DNA of 64,000 nt from Streptomyces sp. NBC_01454 (GTDB lineage Bacteria > Actinomycetota > Actinomycetes > Streptomycetales > Streptomycetaceae): positions 1,612,001 to 1,676,000 of the forward strand of contig NZ_CP109460.1 in NCBI RefSeq assembly GCF_036227565.1, in the 5' to 3' direction. This document shows, piece by piece, positions 52,865 to 62,144 of the stretch. The notes under the pieces are model-generated. The model searched no databases, was not told the origin of the DNA, and was given only the letters and a program-made list of their open reading frames with translations. Every line of letters starts with the position of its first letter. Position 1 is the first letter of the stretch. Both the position numbers and the translations under genes were made by a program.

Positions 52865-54010
52865 CTACCGGGCATCGAGCCCGGCGGCGCCGACCTGCGG
52901 TTTACCCTCGGTCTTCAGTAATTTGTCGAGCAGGCGCAGGTCGTAAATGCCTCGCAGATCGGGCTTCTTCAGCAATCCGATCCGCTCGGCATGCTTCGCT
53001 TCCTCCTTGAGGGTGGGGGCCAGAGGATCGTCGGTGACGTCGATGTCACCGAGGGCCGACCTGAGCACCTTGCCTGGGAGCGGAGCGCCTGCCACCTTCG
53101 GATTCCGGAGCGAAGCGTTAATGGCTTCTGCCGCCCCCGTGGGGTGATTCCTGATCCAGGCGTTGGTCCGAAGCGAGCCGCGCAGCACAGCCTCCACTGC
53201 CTTGGGGTGCTGCTGGAGGAAGCGCTGGGAGGCGATGATGTTCGTGATGACGAACTGTCCGTTCCTCCAGAGCCGTTTCTCGTCCACCAGCTTCCGGCCG
53301 CCCTCGGCGACCAGCTCGGATGCGACCGGTTGCGGTACCCAGGCGCCGTCGATCCGGCCCTGCCGGAAGGCGTTGAGGATTTCCTTGTTGTCCAGTCTTA
53401 GGACGCTGACGTCGCCCCTCCCCGTCGCCGGGTCGACGGTGAAGCCCTTTCTGCCCAGATAGTCGAGAAGAGCCACGTCCTGGGTGTTACCTCGCTGGGG
53501 TGTGGCGATCCGTTTGCCCTTGAGTCCCTTGACCGATCTGATCTTCTCGCGGTTGACCACGAAGGACGCACCGCCCGAGGACGCCCCTCCGATGATCCTG
53601 AGATTGCGCCCGTGAGATCTGACGTAGCCGTTGATGGCGGGCGACGGACCGATCCACCCGATATCGATCGTCCCCGCGTTGAGCGCCTCGATCTCCGAGT
53701 TGCCGGCATTGAACACATACGGCTTGACCTGCGTGCCGCCCAGCGCCCGCTGGATGAAGCCCTTTTGTCGGTCCACCAGCGGTGTCGCATGCGTGACATT
53801 GCCGAAGTAGCCGACCCGCACGGAGTCCAGGCCGTCGACCCTCGGCCCCTTGGGGGCCACCTCCTGTGTGCTCTTCGGCGCCTCGGATCCGTAACCGCAC
53901 GCGCTGAGCACGCAGGTGAGGACGCAGCCCATGGCCGCGGACACCAAACGGCGTACGGCAGCTGAGCCGTGCCGCTTGTCGGCGTCACGGCGGGACACCC
54001 TCATCCTCAT
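52865..54010 (-). CDS. ssuA-like: sulfonate-type substrate-binding lipoprotein
   Basis: The 381-aa binding protein has a lipobox ending LSAC (C38), then the SsuA/TauA/NrtA fold (VRVGYFGNVTHATPLV, EIEALNAGTIDIGWIGPSPA, KGKRIATPQRGNTQDVAL). The family binds alkane sulfonates, sulfate esters or taurine; the ligand here is unknown. ATG 54010 overlaps the cysN stop by 4 nt (ATGA), which ties the importer to the PAPS genes. No sulfonate monooxygenase is present. Confidence 0.85.
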   Translation of the reverse strand: MRMRVSRRDADKRHGSAAVRRLVSAAMGCVLTCVLSACGYGSEAPKSTQEVAPKGPRVDGLDSVRVGYFGNVTHATPLVDRQKGFIQRALGGTQVKPYVFNAGNSEIEALNAGTIDIGWIGPSPAINGYVRSHGRNLRIIGGASSGGASFVVNREKIRSVKGLKGKRIATPQRGNTQDVALLDYLGRKGFTVDPATGRGDVSVLRLDNKEILNAFRQGRIDGAWVPQPVASELVAEGGRKLVDEKRLWRNGQFVITNIIASQRFLQQHPKAVEAVLRGSLRTNAWIRNHPTGAAEAINASLRNPKVAGAPLPGKVLRSALGDIDVTDDPLAPTLKEEAKHAERIGLLKKPDLRGIYDLRLLDKLLKTEGKPQVGAAGLDAR

Positions 54011-55368
54011 GTCCGGGCCCGCATCTGCCGATCGTGTCCGTTGTTCCCCGACCAGCCGTGGCAGTCCGTGAAGGCGTGGCCGGCCATCCCCGCGGTCAGC
54101 GTCGTGCCGTCCGCCGGGTCGATCAGCAGGAACGAGCCGGTGCGGCGGGAGTCGGCGTAGGCGTCCAGGGGAAGCGGCTCGGCGGTGCGCACGAGGATCC
54201 GGCCGATGTCGTTGGCCACCAGCTCACCGGGCTCCGGGTGCGGGGAGAGGTCGTCCAGCGTCAGCCGGGACGGGATGTCCTTGACGATCGCCTTGACCGT
54301 GCGGGTGGCGTGCTTGAGCAGCACCCGGTCGCCGACCTTCAGCGGCCGGTCCGCCACATGGCAGATGGTCGCTTCGATGTCCTGCGAGACGGCCGGCGCG
54401 GTGGCCGTCGGGGCGATCAGGTCACCGCGCGAGATGTCCAGGTCATCGGCGAGCCGGACGGTGACCGACTGCGGCGCCCAGGCCGCGTCCACGCTCCGGC
54501 CGAGCGCGTCGATCGCCTCGATGGTGCTCGTGCGGCCCGAGGGGAGCACGGTGACGGCGTCGCCGACGCGCAGCACACCGGAGGCGATCTGGCCCGCGTA
54601 GCCGCGGTAGTCGGGGTGCTCGGCGGTCTGCGGACGGATGACGTACTGCACCGGGAAGCGGCCCGGGTCATCCGAGGGGTCGGCGACGACGGACACCGTC
54701 TCCAGGTGCTCCAGCACCGTCGGGCCGCCGTACCAGTCCATGTGGGCGGACGGCGCCACGACGTTGTCGCCGGCCAGCGCCGAGATCGGGATCGCGGTGA
54801 TCTCCGGGACACCCAGCGAGGCCGCGTAGGTCGTGAACTCCTCGGCGATGGCGGCGAAGACGGGCTCGGCGTAGTCGACCAGGTCCATCTTGTTGACCGC
54901 CAGCACCACGTGCGGGACCCGCAGCAGGGCGGCGACCGCGGCGTGCCGGCGGGTCTGCTCGACCACGCCGTTGCGGGCGTCGACCAGCACCACGGCCAGT
55001 TCGGCGGTGGAGGCGCCGGTGACCATGTTGCGGGTGTACTGCACATGCCCGGGGGTGTCCGCCAGGATGAACCGGCGCCGCGGGGTGGCGAAGTAGCGGT
55101 AGGCGACATCGATGGTGATGCCCTGCTCGCGCTCGGCGCGCAGTCCGTCGGTCAGCAGCGCCAGGTCGGGCGTGTCCTGCCCGCGGCCCAGGGAGGCGCG
55201 TTCGACGGCCTCCAGCTGGTCGGCGAGCACCGACTTGGAGTCGTGCAGCAGCCGTCCCACCAGCGTGGACTTGCCGTCGTCGACGGATCCGGCGGTGGCG
55301 AACCGCAGCAGCGAGGCGGCACCCGCGTCGACGGCGTCGATCGCGCCCGGGTTCGTGGTCGTGCTCAT
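54007..55368 (-). CDS. cysN: sulfate adenylyltransferase, GTPase subunit
   Basis: The 453-aa CysN regulatory GTPase has P-loop GSVDDGKST (27-35), switch motif DTPGH, NKMD and the EF-Tu-like beta domains. With CysD it forms APS from ATP and sulfate, driven by GTP. There is no fused APS kinase domain; CysC is separate. ATG 55368 is 2 nt beyond the cysD stop. Part of cysC-cysD-cysN-ssuA-ssuB-ssuC, the order of Streptomyces assimilation operons. Confidence 0.95.
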   Translation of the reverse strand: MSTTTNPGAIDAVDAGAASLLRFATAGSVDDGKSTLVGRLLHDSKSVLADQLEAVERASLGRGQDTPDLALLTDGLRAEREQGITIDVAYRYFATPRRRFILADTPGHVQYTRNMVTGASTAELAVVLVDARNGVVEQTRRHAAVAALLRVPHVVLAVNKMDLVDYAEPVFAAIAEEFTTYAASLGVPEITAIPISALAGDNVVAPSAHMDWYGGPTVLEHLETVSVVADPSDDPGRFPVQYVIRPQTAEHPDYRGYAGQIASGVLRVGDAVTVLPSGRTSTIEAIDALGRSVDAAWAPQSVTVRLADDLDISRGDLIAPTATAPAVSQDIEATICHVADRPLKVGDRVLLKHATRTVKAIVKDIPSRLTLDDLSPHPEPGELVANDIGRILVRTAEPLPLDAYADSRRTGSFLLIDPADGTTLTAGMAGHAFTDCHGWSGNNGHDRQMRART

Positions 55369-55370
55369 GG

Positions 55371-56300
55371 TTAGAAGTACCCCTCGCGCTTGCGGTCCTC
55401 CATGGCGGCCTCGGACAGCTTGTCGTCGGCCCTGGTCGCGCCCCGCTCGGTGAGCCGGGACGCGGCGATCTCCGCGATGACCGCCCCGATGGTGTCCGCG
55501 TCGGAGTCGACGGCACCGGTGCAGGACATGTCGCCGACGGTGCGGTAGCGCACCCGCCGCGTCTGAAGGCTCTCGCCGTCCTTCGGGCCGCCCCACTCAC
55601 CGGGCGCCAGCCACATGCCGCCGCGCCCGAAGACCTCGCGCTCGTGGGCGTAGTAGATGGCGGGCAGTTCGATCTTCTCGCGGGCGATGTACTGCCACAC
55701 GTCCAGCTCGGTCCAGTTGGAGAGCGGGAAGACCCGCACATGCTCGCCGGGGGAGTGCTTGCCGTTGTAGAGCTGCCACAGCTCGGGGCGCTGCCGGCGC
55801 GGGTCCCAGCCGCCGAACTCGTCGCGCAGCGAGAACACCCGCTCCTTGGCGCGGGCCTTCTCCTCGTCCCGGCGGCCGCCGCCGAAGACCGCGTGGAAGC
55901 GGCCCTTGTCGATGGCGTCCAGCAGCGGGACCGTCTGCAGCGGGTTACGGGTGCCGTCCGGGCGCTCGCGCAGCTCACCGCGGTCGATGAAGTCCTGCAC
56001 GGAGGCGACGTGCAACCGCAGACCGTGCCGCTCGACCGTGCGGTCGCGGTAGTCGAGGACCTCGGGGAAGTTGTGCCCGGTGTCGACGTGCAGCAGCGAG
56101 AACGGCACCGCGGCCGGCGCGAACGCCTTCAGCGCGAGGTGCAGCATGAGGATGGAGTCCTTGCCGCCGGAGAACAGGATCACCGGCCGCTCGAACTCGC
56201 CCGCCACCTCGCGGAAGATGTGCACCGCCTCGGACTCCAGGGCGTCCAGGTGGGAGGAGGAACGGCCTGTGAACTGCGATTCCATTTCTTGTTGCATCAT
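55371..56300 (-). CDS. cysD: sulfate adenylyltransferase, catalytic subunit
   Basis: The 309-aa PP-loop enzyme has SGGKDSI at 44-50, HVDTGHNFPE, GGRRDEEKARAKER and FPLSNWTELDVWQYI, all typical of CysD. It makes adenosine 5'-phosphosulfate. Its start is contiguous with the cysC stop (56301). Catalytic motifs are intact. Confidence 0.95.
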   Translation of the reverse strand: MMQQEMESQFTGRSSSHLDALESEAVHIFREVAGEFERPVILFSGGKDSILMLHLALKAFAPAAVPFSLLHVDTGHNFPEVLDYRDRTVERHGLRLHVASVQDFIDRGELRERPDGTRNPLQTVPLLDAIDKGRFHAVFGGGRRDEEKARAKERVFSLRDEFGGWDPRRQRPELWQLYNGKHSPGEHVRVFPLSNWTELDVWQYIAREKIELPAIYYAHEREVFGRGGMWLAPGEWGGPKDGESLQTRRVRYRTVGDMSCTGAVDSDADTIGAVIAEIAASRLTERGATRADDKLSEAAMEDRKREGYF

Positions 56301-56840
56301 TCAGACCAGTCGCTCTTCGAGGAGGTACTCCAATAGGACGGAGGCCGATTCGGCCACCGACTGGCTCTGCGTGTGGATCCGCAGATCGGGCGACTCAGGC
56401 GCCTCGTACGGGTCGTCCACGCCGGTCAGCCCGGAGATCTCGCCGGCCGCCTGCTTGGCGTACAGCCCCTTCACATCCCGCTCGGAGCACACCTCGACCG
56501 GAGTGGCCACGTGTACCTCGACATAGGGCGTCCTGGATGCGGCGTGCCTCTCCCGTACGGCCCGGCGACCGTCGGCGAACGGCGCGATCACGGGGACGAG
56601 GACGGTGACACCGTTCCGCGCCAAGACCTCAGACATCAGCCCGATACGTTCCACATTCGCGTTACGGTCCCGCCGCGAGAATCCGAGGTCCGAGGAAAAC
56701 GTACGGCGCAGTTCGTCTCCGTCGAGGACCTCGACGCGGCGTCCTTCGCTGCGCAGACGCTCTGCCAGTGCGGTGGCGATAGTGGTCTTGCCTGCGCAGG
56801 GCAGACCTGTCATCCACACGGTCACCCCGCAGCCACACAT
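56301..56840 (-). CDS. cysC: adenylylsulfate kinase
   Basis: APS kinase, 179 aa from ATG 56840; a TTG at 56924, only 4 nt after the oxygenase stop, would add 28 poorly conserved residues and might be used through coupling. The P-loop is GLPCAGKTT (12-20), followed by LDGDELRRTF, FSRRDRNANVERIG and KGLYAKQAAGEISGLTG-type lid motifs. It phosphorylates APS to PAPS, the donor for the sulfotransferase at 61.1-62.1 kb. No cysH or sulfite reductase gene follows. Confidence 0.9.
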   Translation of the reverse strand: MCGCGVTVWMTGLPCAGKTTIATALAERLRSEGRRVEVLDGDELRRTFSSDLGFSRRDRNANVERIGLMSEVLARNGVTVLVPVIAPFADGRRAVRERHAASRTPYVEVHVATPVEVCSERDVKGLYAKQAAGEISGLTGVDDPYEAPESPDLRIHTQSQSVAESASVLLEYLLEERLV

Positions 56841-56928
56841 ACGTGGCGGGAGCGGCGTATTACGGCTGGTTGCCGAGTGCTCGTGCCTCAACTTTCCTTG
56901 CCTTTCCCTGCGTTCGGTGGCCAACTGG

Positions 56929-57870
56929 TCAAGCGCTCAGGAGACCTGCCGTGACGAATGCCTCCCGCGCCCCTGGAAGATCCATCACGCCGCAGTTCTC
57001 GAAGAGGGCGACCGTCTTGGCCGACGCGAACCGAATTCCGGCCAGCACCGACTCCGAGTCGTAGGACTCCGCGATCACGTTGTTCGCGCGGTCTTCTGAG
57101 AAGCCGGCCTGCAGGAGCGCCGCGTGGGCCGGACGCGTCGCCGGTTGCAGGGAACGCAGCACGACGTCCGGCAGGACACGTGCCACCAATGTGCGTTCCG
57201 ATATGGGAAGTTGGCCCCAGAGATGCTTGAAGAAGGACGAGAAGTACGCATGATGCCGGCCCTCGTCCACGACGTGGTCCCGTACGGTGTCGCGCACCAG
57301 CGTCAGGACATTACGGTCCGCCGGGATGTCCGCGAGGATGGACGTGATCAGGGTCTCGAAGACCACCACCTGCAGGAGCTGGATGAGCATCTCGTACCCG
57401 GGGAAGCCATCGCCGATGGCGTCCAGGTTTGTGAGGAACTGGCGGAAGTCGTAGCCGAGCGCCTTGATACCGGAACGCATTTCGACTTGATCAGCAACGT
57501 CAAGGCTGTACAGCGAGTGGTAGCTCTCGTCCGCACAGATCTTGAAGGCGTTGAGGCGGACGCTGTTGGGCAATTCCAGCCCGCACTGGTTCTGGGCGAT
57601 CTGCTGGGTGGCCCGGCAGACGACGGCTACCTCGAAGTGAGAGGTGAAGACCAGCCATTGGTAGAGGTGCTGGGCGGACAGATAGCGCTGCAGTGGATCC
57701 TCTTGGGCAGCCACCTCGGGGTGCAGGAGGTGAGGCACCAGGTGCTGCGGAAAGAAGTCCTTCGTGAGTATCTCGTCATCGTCGGCGAGGACACGGCGTG
57801 GAGTGGCGCGGACACCTGCTTTCTCGTACCAGGCGTCGAATGCTTTGAAATCAGTCAAGGGCGAACTCAT
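56929..57870 (-). CDS. AurF-type diiron N-oxygenase
   Basis: The 313-aa protein has the seven metal ligands of AurF at matching spacing: E80, E115-x2-H118 (ADESYH), E172, H199 and E203-x2-H206 (DEGRHH). In AurF the order is Glu, Glu-x2-His, Glu, His-x3-Glu-x2-His. The family oxidises amines, mostly aryl amines, stepwise to hydroxylamine, nitroso and nitro. It is co-directional with a carbamoyltransferase upstream and cysC downstream. An N-hydroxylated intermediate that is then sulfated or carbamoylated would fit the cluster; that is inference. Confidence 0.85.
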   Translation of the reverse strand: MSSPLTDFKAFDAWYEKAGVRATPRRVLADDDEILTKDFFPQHLVPHLLHPEVAAQEDPLQRYLSAQHLYQWLVFTSHFEVAVVCRATQQIAQNQCGLELPNSVRLNAFKICADESYHSLYSLDVADQVEMRSGIKALGYDFRQFLTNLDAIGDGFPGYEMLIQLLQVVVFETLITSILADIPADRNVLTLVRDTVRDHVVDEGRHHAYFSSFFKHLWGQLPISERTLVARVLPDVVLRSLQPATRPAHAALLQAGFSEDRANNVIAESYDSESVLAGIRFASAKTVALFENCGVMDLPGAREAFVTAGLLSA

Positions 57871-57981
57871 TGGGAACCGACCACTCTTGTTGCAGGTGAA
57901 AGAACACGGGGAGGTACCGGTACCGGCTACCCGCGAGAAGCCAGTACCGGCACGTGGCAGGCATGAGCCGGCAAAGAGCCG

Positions 57982-59682
57982 TCAGCTGCGCTGGAAGAGC
58001 ATCCCGTCGCTCCAGATGCGGTCGACCTTGCCCCACTCCATCACCGACGCGACATCGGGGAAGAAGCCCGAACCGTTGTAATTGGCACTGGTGTTGCAGA
58101 GCACTGGGACGTCGCTCAGCTCGTGGTAGGCGCGCAGAACGGCCTCGAGGGTGGGGTCGTCCTCGGGTCCGACGGTCTGGAGCCGGGCCGTGCCGTCGAG
58201 GTGGAGAATCGCCGGAATACGCTCGACCCAATCCGGGCGCACGTCGTGGTCAAAGAGCATGTGCGGGTCGGGTGTGCCAGGTGCGAAAATGGCAGGTGCG
58301 TGGTCGACCAGGCAGATGGGTGCTACAGGGCGGAATGCCTCACGGCCCTTGATTTCGTTGAGCCGGTCCTTCATTTTAGGGTCGGTGGCCGCTGCCAGGA
58401 TGCTGCGGTTGCCCAGCGCCCTCGGCCCGAGCTCGGCGCGGCCGTGGACGACGACGACCGGATCACCGGTCTCATGTAGGACCTGTGCCAGATCCTCGGG
58501 AGTGCAGGACCGGGCGGACCACCCCGGGGCCGCCTCCGACGCCCGCACACCAGGCCCGAGGCGAGGGGTCCACTTGATGGCCTGGACACCGCTGGTGGCC
58601 ATCAAGTGCGCGGCAGCCGTACCGATGGCGGAGCCCGAGTCGTTTGGGAACGGCGGAACCCAGACGTCGCGGAACATCGGGTGTGCCCGGAGGGCGCTGT
58701 TCCATTTGATGTTCAGCGCGCAGCCCCCCACGAAGCAGAGGTTCCACGGGCCGTCGCCCTTCCACTCCCGGACCTTTTCGACCACTCGCTCGACCAGCAG
58801 ATCCTCGAGGAATTGATGCAGCGAGGCGAGCACGTCCTCGTCCGCGTATCCCAGTACCTCAACGCGCTGACGTACTGCACGGTAGAAGGCGTGGACGTAC
58901 GGGTGGGACAGCTCGGCGTTGCTGCCCCATCCTCCGACGTCCTGCCGGAAGCGGGCGACCTCCGCCGTGTCGGATGCGAAGTGCTTCTGATATTCCTCCG
59001 CAAGGATTTCGACCAGTGCGGTGCGTACTTCGCCCAATGCTATGTAAGCCATCAGCTTGCCCGCGACCGAAAGGTCGTCAACGCTCTCCGACTCGTTCTC
59101 CCGCCGGTACGGGCCGAAGTGGTGAGCACCCATGGCATACGCATGCCCGATGAGCGGGAACACCTCACCACCGGCCTTGACGCTGCCGCCCGAGCTCACG
59201 TCGTAGAGGCGCGGGAAACAGCCGCCGTCCCAGACAAGGACGAGGGATGCTTCGCCGGCGGCCGCGAAACGGCTAGTACAGTACGCGCTGGCGAGGTGGC
59301 CCGCCAGGTGGACGTAGCTGTGGTACTCCGTCTGCAGATCGCCTATGCGAAAGGGCTTGGGCGGCGCAGGACAGAGGAGATCGCCGCCTCCGTCGGGTTC
59401 CCGGTACGGGGCCAGCTGAAGGGTGACCGGGCCGTGCAATCCGTTCCTGACACCGGTCTCGCCATTGACCTTGCCGTCCCAGCCGTCGATCACCCAGTGA
59501 TCGACATCGGAGGGGGAGTAACCGAAGTCCGCGAGGAGCTGGAGCACGGTGTCCAGGTTATCCACTTCGCTGTAGCGCGGGCTGTTAGCGATTTTCTCGA
59601 CTTCGACGCTGAATACCAGTTCATTGCCGTCGTAGAGCGCTACGGCACCATCATGGGTGAGTTTGAGTCCACAGGTAATCAC
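57982..59682 (-). CDS. O-carbamoyltransferase (NodU/CmcH/TobZ family)
   Basis: 566 aa from GTG 59682. The N-terminal Kae1/YrdC-type ATPase-like domain begins ITCGLKLTHDGAVAL, with LVWDGGCFPRLY and FVGGCALNIKWNS; the C-terminal carbamoyl-transfer domain has GRAELGPRALGNRSIL and EIKGREAFRPVAPI. The family moves carbamoyl from carbamoyl phosphate, via carbamoyl-AMP, to a hydroxyl group of antibiotics. GTG 59730 would add 16 residues but lacks a ribosome binding site. Full length and motif-complete. It implies a carbamate in the product. Confidence 0.92.
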   Translation of the reverse strand: MITCGLKLTHDGAVALYDGNELVFSVEVEKIANSPRYSEVDNLDTVLQLLADFGYSPSDVDHWVIDGWDGKVNGETGVRNGLHGPVTLQLAPYREPDGGGDLLCPAPPKPFRIGDLQTEYHSYVHLAGHLASAYCTSRFAAAGEASLVLVWDGGCFPRLYDVSSGGSVKAGGEVFPLIGHAYAMGAHHFGPYRRENESESVDDLSVAGKLMAYIALGEVRTALVEILAEEYQKHFASDTAEVARFRQDVGGWGSNAELSHPYVHAFYRAVRQRVEVLGYADEDVLASLHQFLEDLLVERVVEKVREWKGDGPWNLCFVGGCALNIKWNSALRAHPMFRDVWVPPFPNDSGSAIGTAAAHLMATSGVQAIKWTPRLGPGVRASEAAPGWSARSCTPEDLAQVLHETGDPVVVVHGRAELGPRALGNRSILAAATDPKMKDRLNEIKGREAFRPVAPICLVDHAPAIFAPGTPDPHMLFDHDVRPDWVERIPAILHLDGTARLQTVGPEDDPTLEAVLRAYHELSDVPVLCNTSANYNGSGFFPDVASVMEWGKVDRIWSDGMLFQRS

Positions 59683-59811
59683 GAGTCCGGTAACCTCTCG
59701 CCAGTTTCTCTGTTCCGACAGCCGCGACACTCACGGTGTTCACGTCTGGTCTGCACGATGCTGGACCACGTCCGTAACCTTCATTGAGCGTCCGAGACTG
59801 GTCGCATTGCC

Positions 59812-61131
59812 TTATTGGGCGTCGATGTCCAAGGTGATGGAAGAGCGCACGGCTTCTTCCAGGGCGTCGAGTTCCGCCACGGTTGCCGCGTCGATGAAGA
59901 AGGTCACGACACGGTCGTCGGAACTCCTCAGAGGCCCGACGGCCGCGCCCTTGTTCGCGAGCACGAAGACCGCGCGCAGCGTCGGCCCGTCCCCGACCGG
60001 CCCCGAGCCCACCTTGGGCCAGAGCCCGCTCGCGCCGACCCAAACCGGCTCCACTCCCGGCCAAGAGACGGAGACATCGTTCAGTCGCCCGGGACGATGT
60101 TCGAGATACACCTGCCGCGCGAAACGGCTGGGACGCGGGTAGGAAGCCGGCTCACCGAGCGCGATGCGCGTGATCTGAGATTCCAGCGGCTGCCCGGTCG
60201 ACAGCTCGTACAGGACGAGCAGACCGTCGCCCGGAGTACGAGCGGCGATCTCCATGAGAAAGGGCCGCCCCGTGGCATCGACACGCCACTCCGAGTGCGC
60301 GATACCGTCCGCGAATCCCAGCTTCTGCAGCACCTCCGCATTGGCCTTCAGCATGTCGCGCTCCGCAGGGTGAGGCGCCGTCGGCACGCTGTGCGAGAGT
60401 TCGACGAATGTCTGGGCGTGCGAACTCGTGGTCTCTTTCCGGGTGACCGACGCAAAAACGATGTCGCCATCCTGGACCAGGGATTCGACCGAAAACTCCT
60501 GGCCGTCAATCTTCTGTTCGACGAGAACCGTCTCGTAGGACGGGTAGGAGCCGAGGACGTTCGCCAACGCCTCGGCGTCCTCGGCGGTCTCGACACCGGA
60601 GCTGGAGTGCCGGCCCGACGGCTTGACGACACACGGGAAGTCGGCGTCCTGCGTCGTGTAGTCCGACCGGGCCTCCGGCGCGATGACGGTGGAGCGGGGG
60701 CTCCATGCCTTGAGGTACCAGCGCTGGAGGTACTTGCTGCGGCAGACGCGCGTCGCACGCAGACCGGGTGAGCGCAGGTTCAGCGCATCAGCGACGATGC
60801 CGGTCGGCTCGACCATGATCTCGCCGACTGCGTACACGCCGACGATGTCGTACCGCTCCGACCACTTCAGTGCCTGCCCGACCACGCCGGATGTGAACGA
60901 TCCGTCAAGCCCGAGCGCCCCCTTGACGAACGCGACCTCATCGATGTCGGCGGCGGGGTGACCGGGTTCCTGGTGTACCTTCGCCACGTCATCACGCCAG
61001 GACTCGGGCGTGGCCAGCAGAATTCGGTACCCCCGCTTCCGAAGCTCCGTCAGGTAGAGGGGGTTGCGGCAAACGACGCCGAATCCTCCCAGCAGAATGA
61101 AAGCCGGCTTGGTTCCCTGGGGCGTCATCAT
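59812..61131 (-). CDS. ATP-grasp ligase
   Basis: The 439-aa ATP-grasp enzyme has an N-terminal PreATP-grasp Rossmann region (FILLGGFGVVCRNP), the central lysine stretch FPCVVKPSGRHSSSGVETAE (about 165-185), KIDGQEFSVESLVQDGDI and the metal-ligand motif FLMEIAARTPGDGL. Such ligases make amide or peptide bonds through an acyl phosphate. The substrates are unknown. ATG 61131 is chosen; GTG 61137 overlaps the sulfotransferase stop. In the cluster it is the only clear condensing enzyme. Confidence 0.88.
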   Translation of the reverse strand: MMTPQGTKPAFILLGGFGVVCRNPLYLTELRKRGYRILLATPESWRDDVAKVHQEPGHPAADIDEVAFVKGALGLDGSFTSGVVGQALKWSERYDIVGVYAVGEIMVEPTGIVADALNLRSPGLRATRVCRSKYLQRWYLKAWSPRSTVIAPEARSDYTTQDADFPCVVKPSGRHSSSGVETAEDAEALANVLGSYPSYETVLVEQKIDGQEFSVESLVQDGDIVFASVTRKETTSSHAQTFVELSHSVPTAPHPAERDMLKANAEVLQKLGFADGIAHSEWRVDATGRPFLMEIAARTPGDGLLVLYELSTGQPLESQITRIALGEPASYPRPSRFARQVYLEHRPGRLNDVSVSWPGVEPVWVGASGLWPKVGSGPVGDGPTLRAVFVLANKGAAVGPLRSSDDRVVTFFIDAATVAELDALEEAVRSSITLDIDAQ

Positions 61132-61133
61132 GG

Positions 61134-62099
61134 TCACTCGTATCCGTACTGCTCGAGGATGTCGCCGTAGATCTCTTGGAAGAGGCGTGTGTTCTCCTCA
61201 CTGAAAGCCTCTCGCCATTTGCCGATACGCCCCTTGTGGAAACTCCAGGAGTCGGTGTTGTAGATACGGGACGCAATGCCTTCGGCATCGTACTGGGTAG
61301 CACCAACGTGCTTCAGAACGCGCTCGACTGCCTGGACCTGAAGGGTGCTGTCGCCGCCACCCTGCGGGCCTGCCAGATCTTCGTACCGCACCTTGCAGAC
61401 ACCCGGGTGGTTAAGAAGCCAAAGAGACTTCTCGAATTCTGAGCGACCGGGGAAGTAGGGGTCCCGCAAGGCATAGTCGATCTTCTCTGGCATCGTTGCC
61501 TTGGTAGGCAGGATGGCGTTGAAGATCTTGCGCTCGTAGAAGTTTCCGAAGCCCTTCGCTGTCTTGCCCTCGACGAAGTTGATGAGCGAGACGAGTGCGT
61601 CCCGCGGGTCCCGGTAGTTGAGAATGACCGGGGGCTCACCGGTGTCGCACCACTCTCCGATGAAGTTGCCGTCGACCTTGGACATATCGAGGTCGTGCCA
61701 GATCCAGCAGAGTCCCTCGGGGGTCTGGTCGAACCGCGTGCTATTGATGCGCGGATTGGTCGATACCGCGTCGGCGAAGTCGAGGCGCTCCTGGCCGTAG
61801 CGGCTGATGACAGGCTGGCCGAACCGGCGGTACCAGCTCCAGCAGAGCGCGGTCCACGCCGCGTCCGTGCGCTCGATGAAGTCCTCGGAGCCGGTGTCCT
61901 CGCAGATCTCGGTGCACTCCTCCGGACGGTATACGAGAGCGGCGATCTGCTTCCGCTGTTCCACGGTGAATTGGGGGATGTTGTGCTCGGACGGCCTGGT
62001 GGCTCCGACTATTCGATATCCCAGCTCCAGCATCAGTTCCTGGATGAGGTGGGTGCCGGTCTTCTGTGGGGAAACAATGAGTGTGCGTGGGGACGTCAC
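61134..62099 (-). CDS. PAPS-dependent sulfotransferase
   Basis: The 321-aa sulfotransferase has the 5'-phosphosulfate loop IVSPQKTGTHLIQ (8-20), the 3'-phosphate motif YRDPRDALVS (162-171) and a C-terminal FHKGRIGKWREAF equivalent of the GxxGxxK loop. It transfers sulfo groups from PAPS to a hydroxyl or amine. GTG 62099 is the start because AAGGAG lies 5 nt upstream; ATG 62129 has none. The PAPS donor genes cysC, cysD and cysN are in the same run of genes. Confidence 0.9.
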   Translation of the reverse strand: MTSPRTLIVSPQKTGTHLIQELMLELGYRIVGATRPSEHNIPQFTVEQRKQIAALVYRPEECTEICEDTGSEDFIERTDAAWTALCWSWYRRFGQPVISRYGQERLDFADAVSTNPRINSTRFDQTPEGLCWIWHDLDMSKVDGNFIGEWCDTGEPPVILNYRDPRDALVSLINFVEGKTAKGFGNFYERKIFNAILPTKATMPEKIDYALRDPYFPGRSEFEKSLWLLNHPGVCKVRYEDLAGPQGGGDSTLQVQAVERVLKHVGATQYDAEGIASRIYNTDSWSFHKGRIGKWREAFSEENTRLFQEIYGDILEQYGYE

Positions 62100-62144
62100 G
62101 TCAGCTCCTTCTGCTTGGTTCTGTGGCATAACCTGGCGCGGTTG

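Noticed and set aside
59683..59811. Short frames between the ATP-grasp and carbamoyltransferase genes
   Set aside because: Frames of 14 and about 30 codons exist but lack ribosome binding sites.
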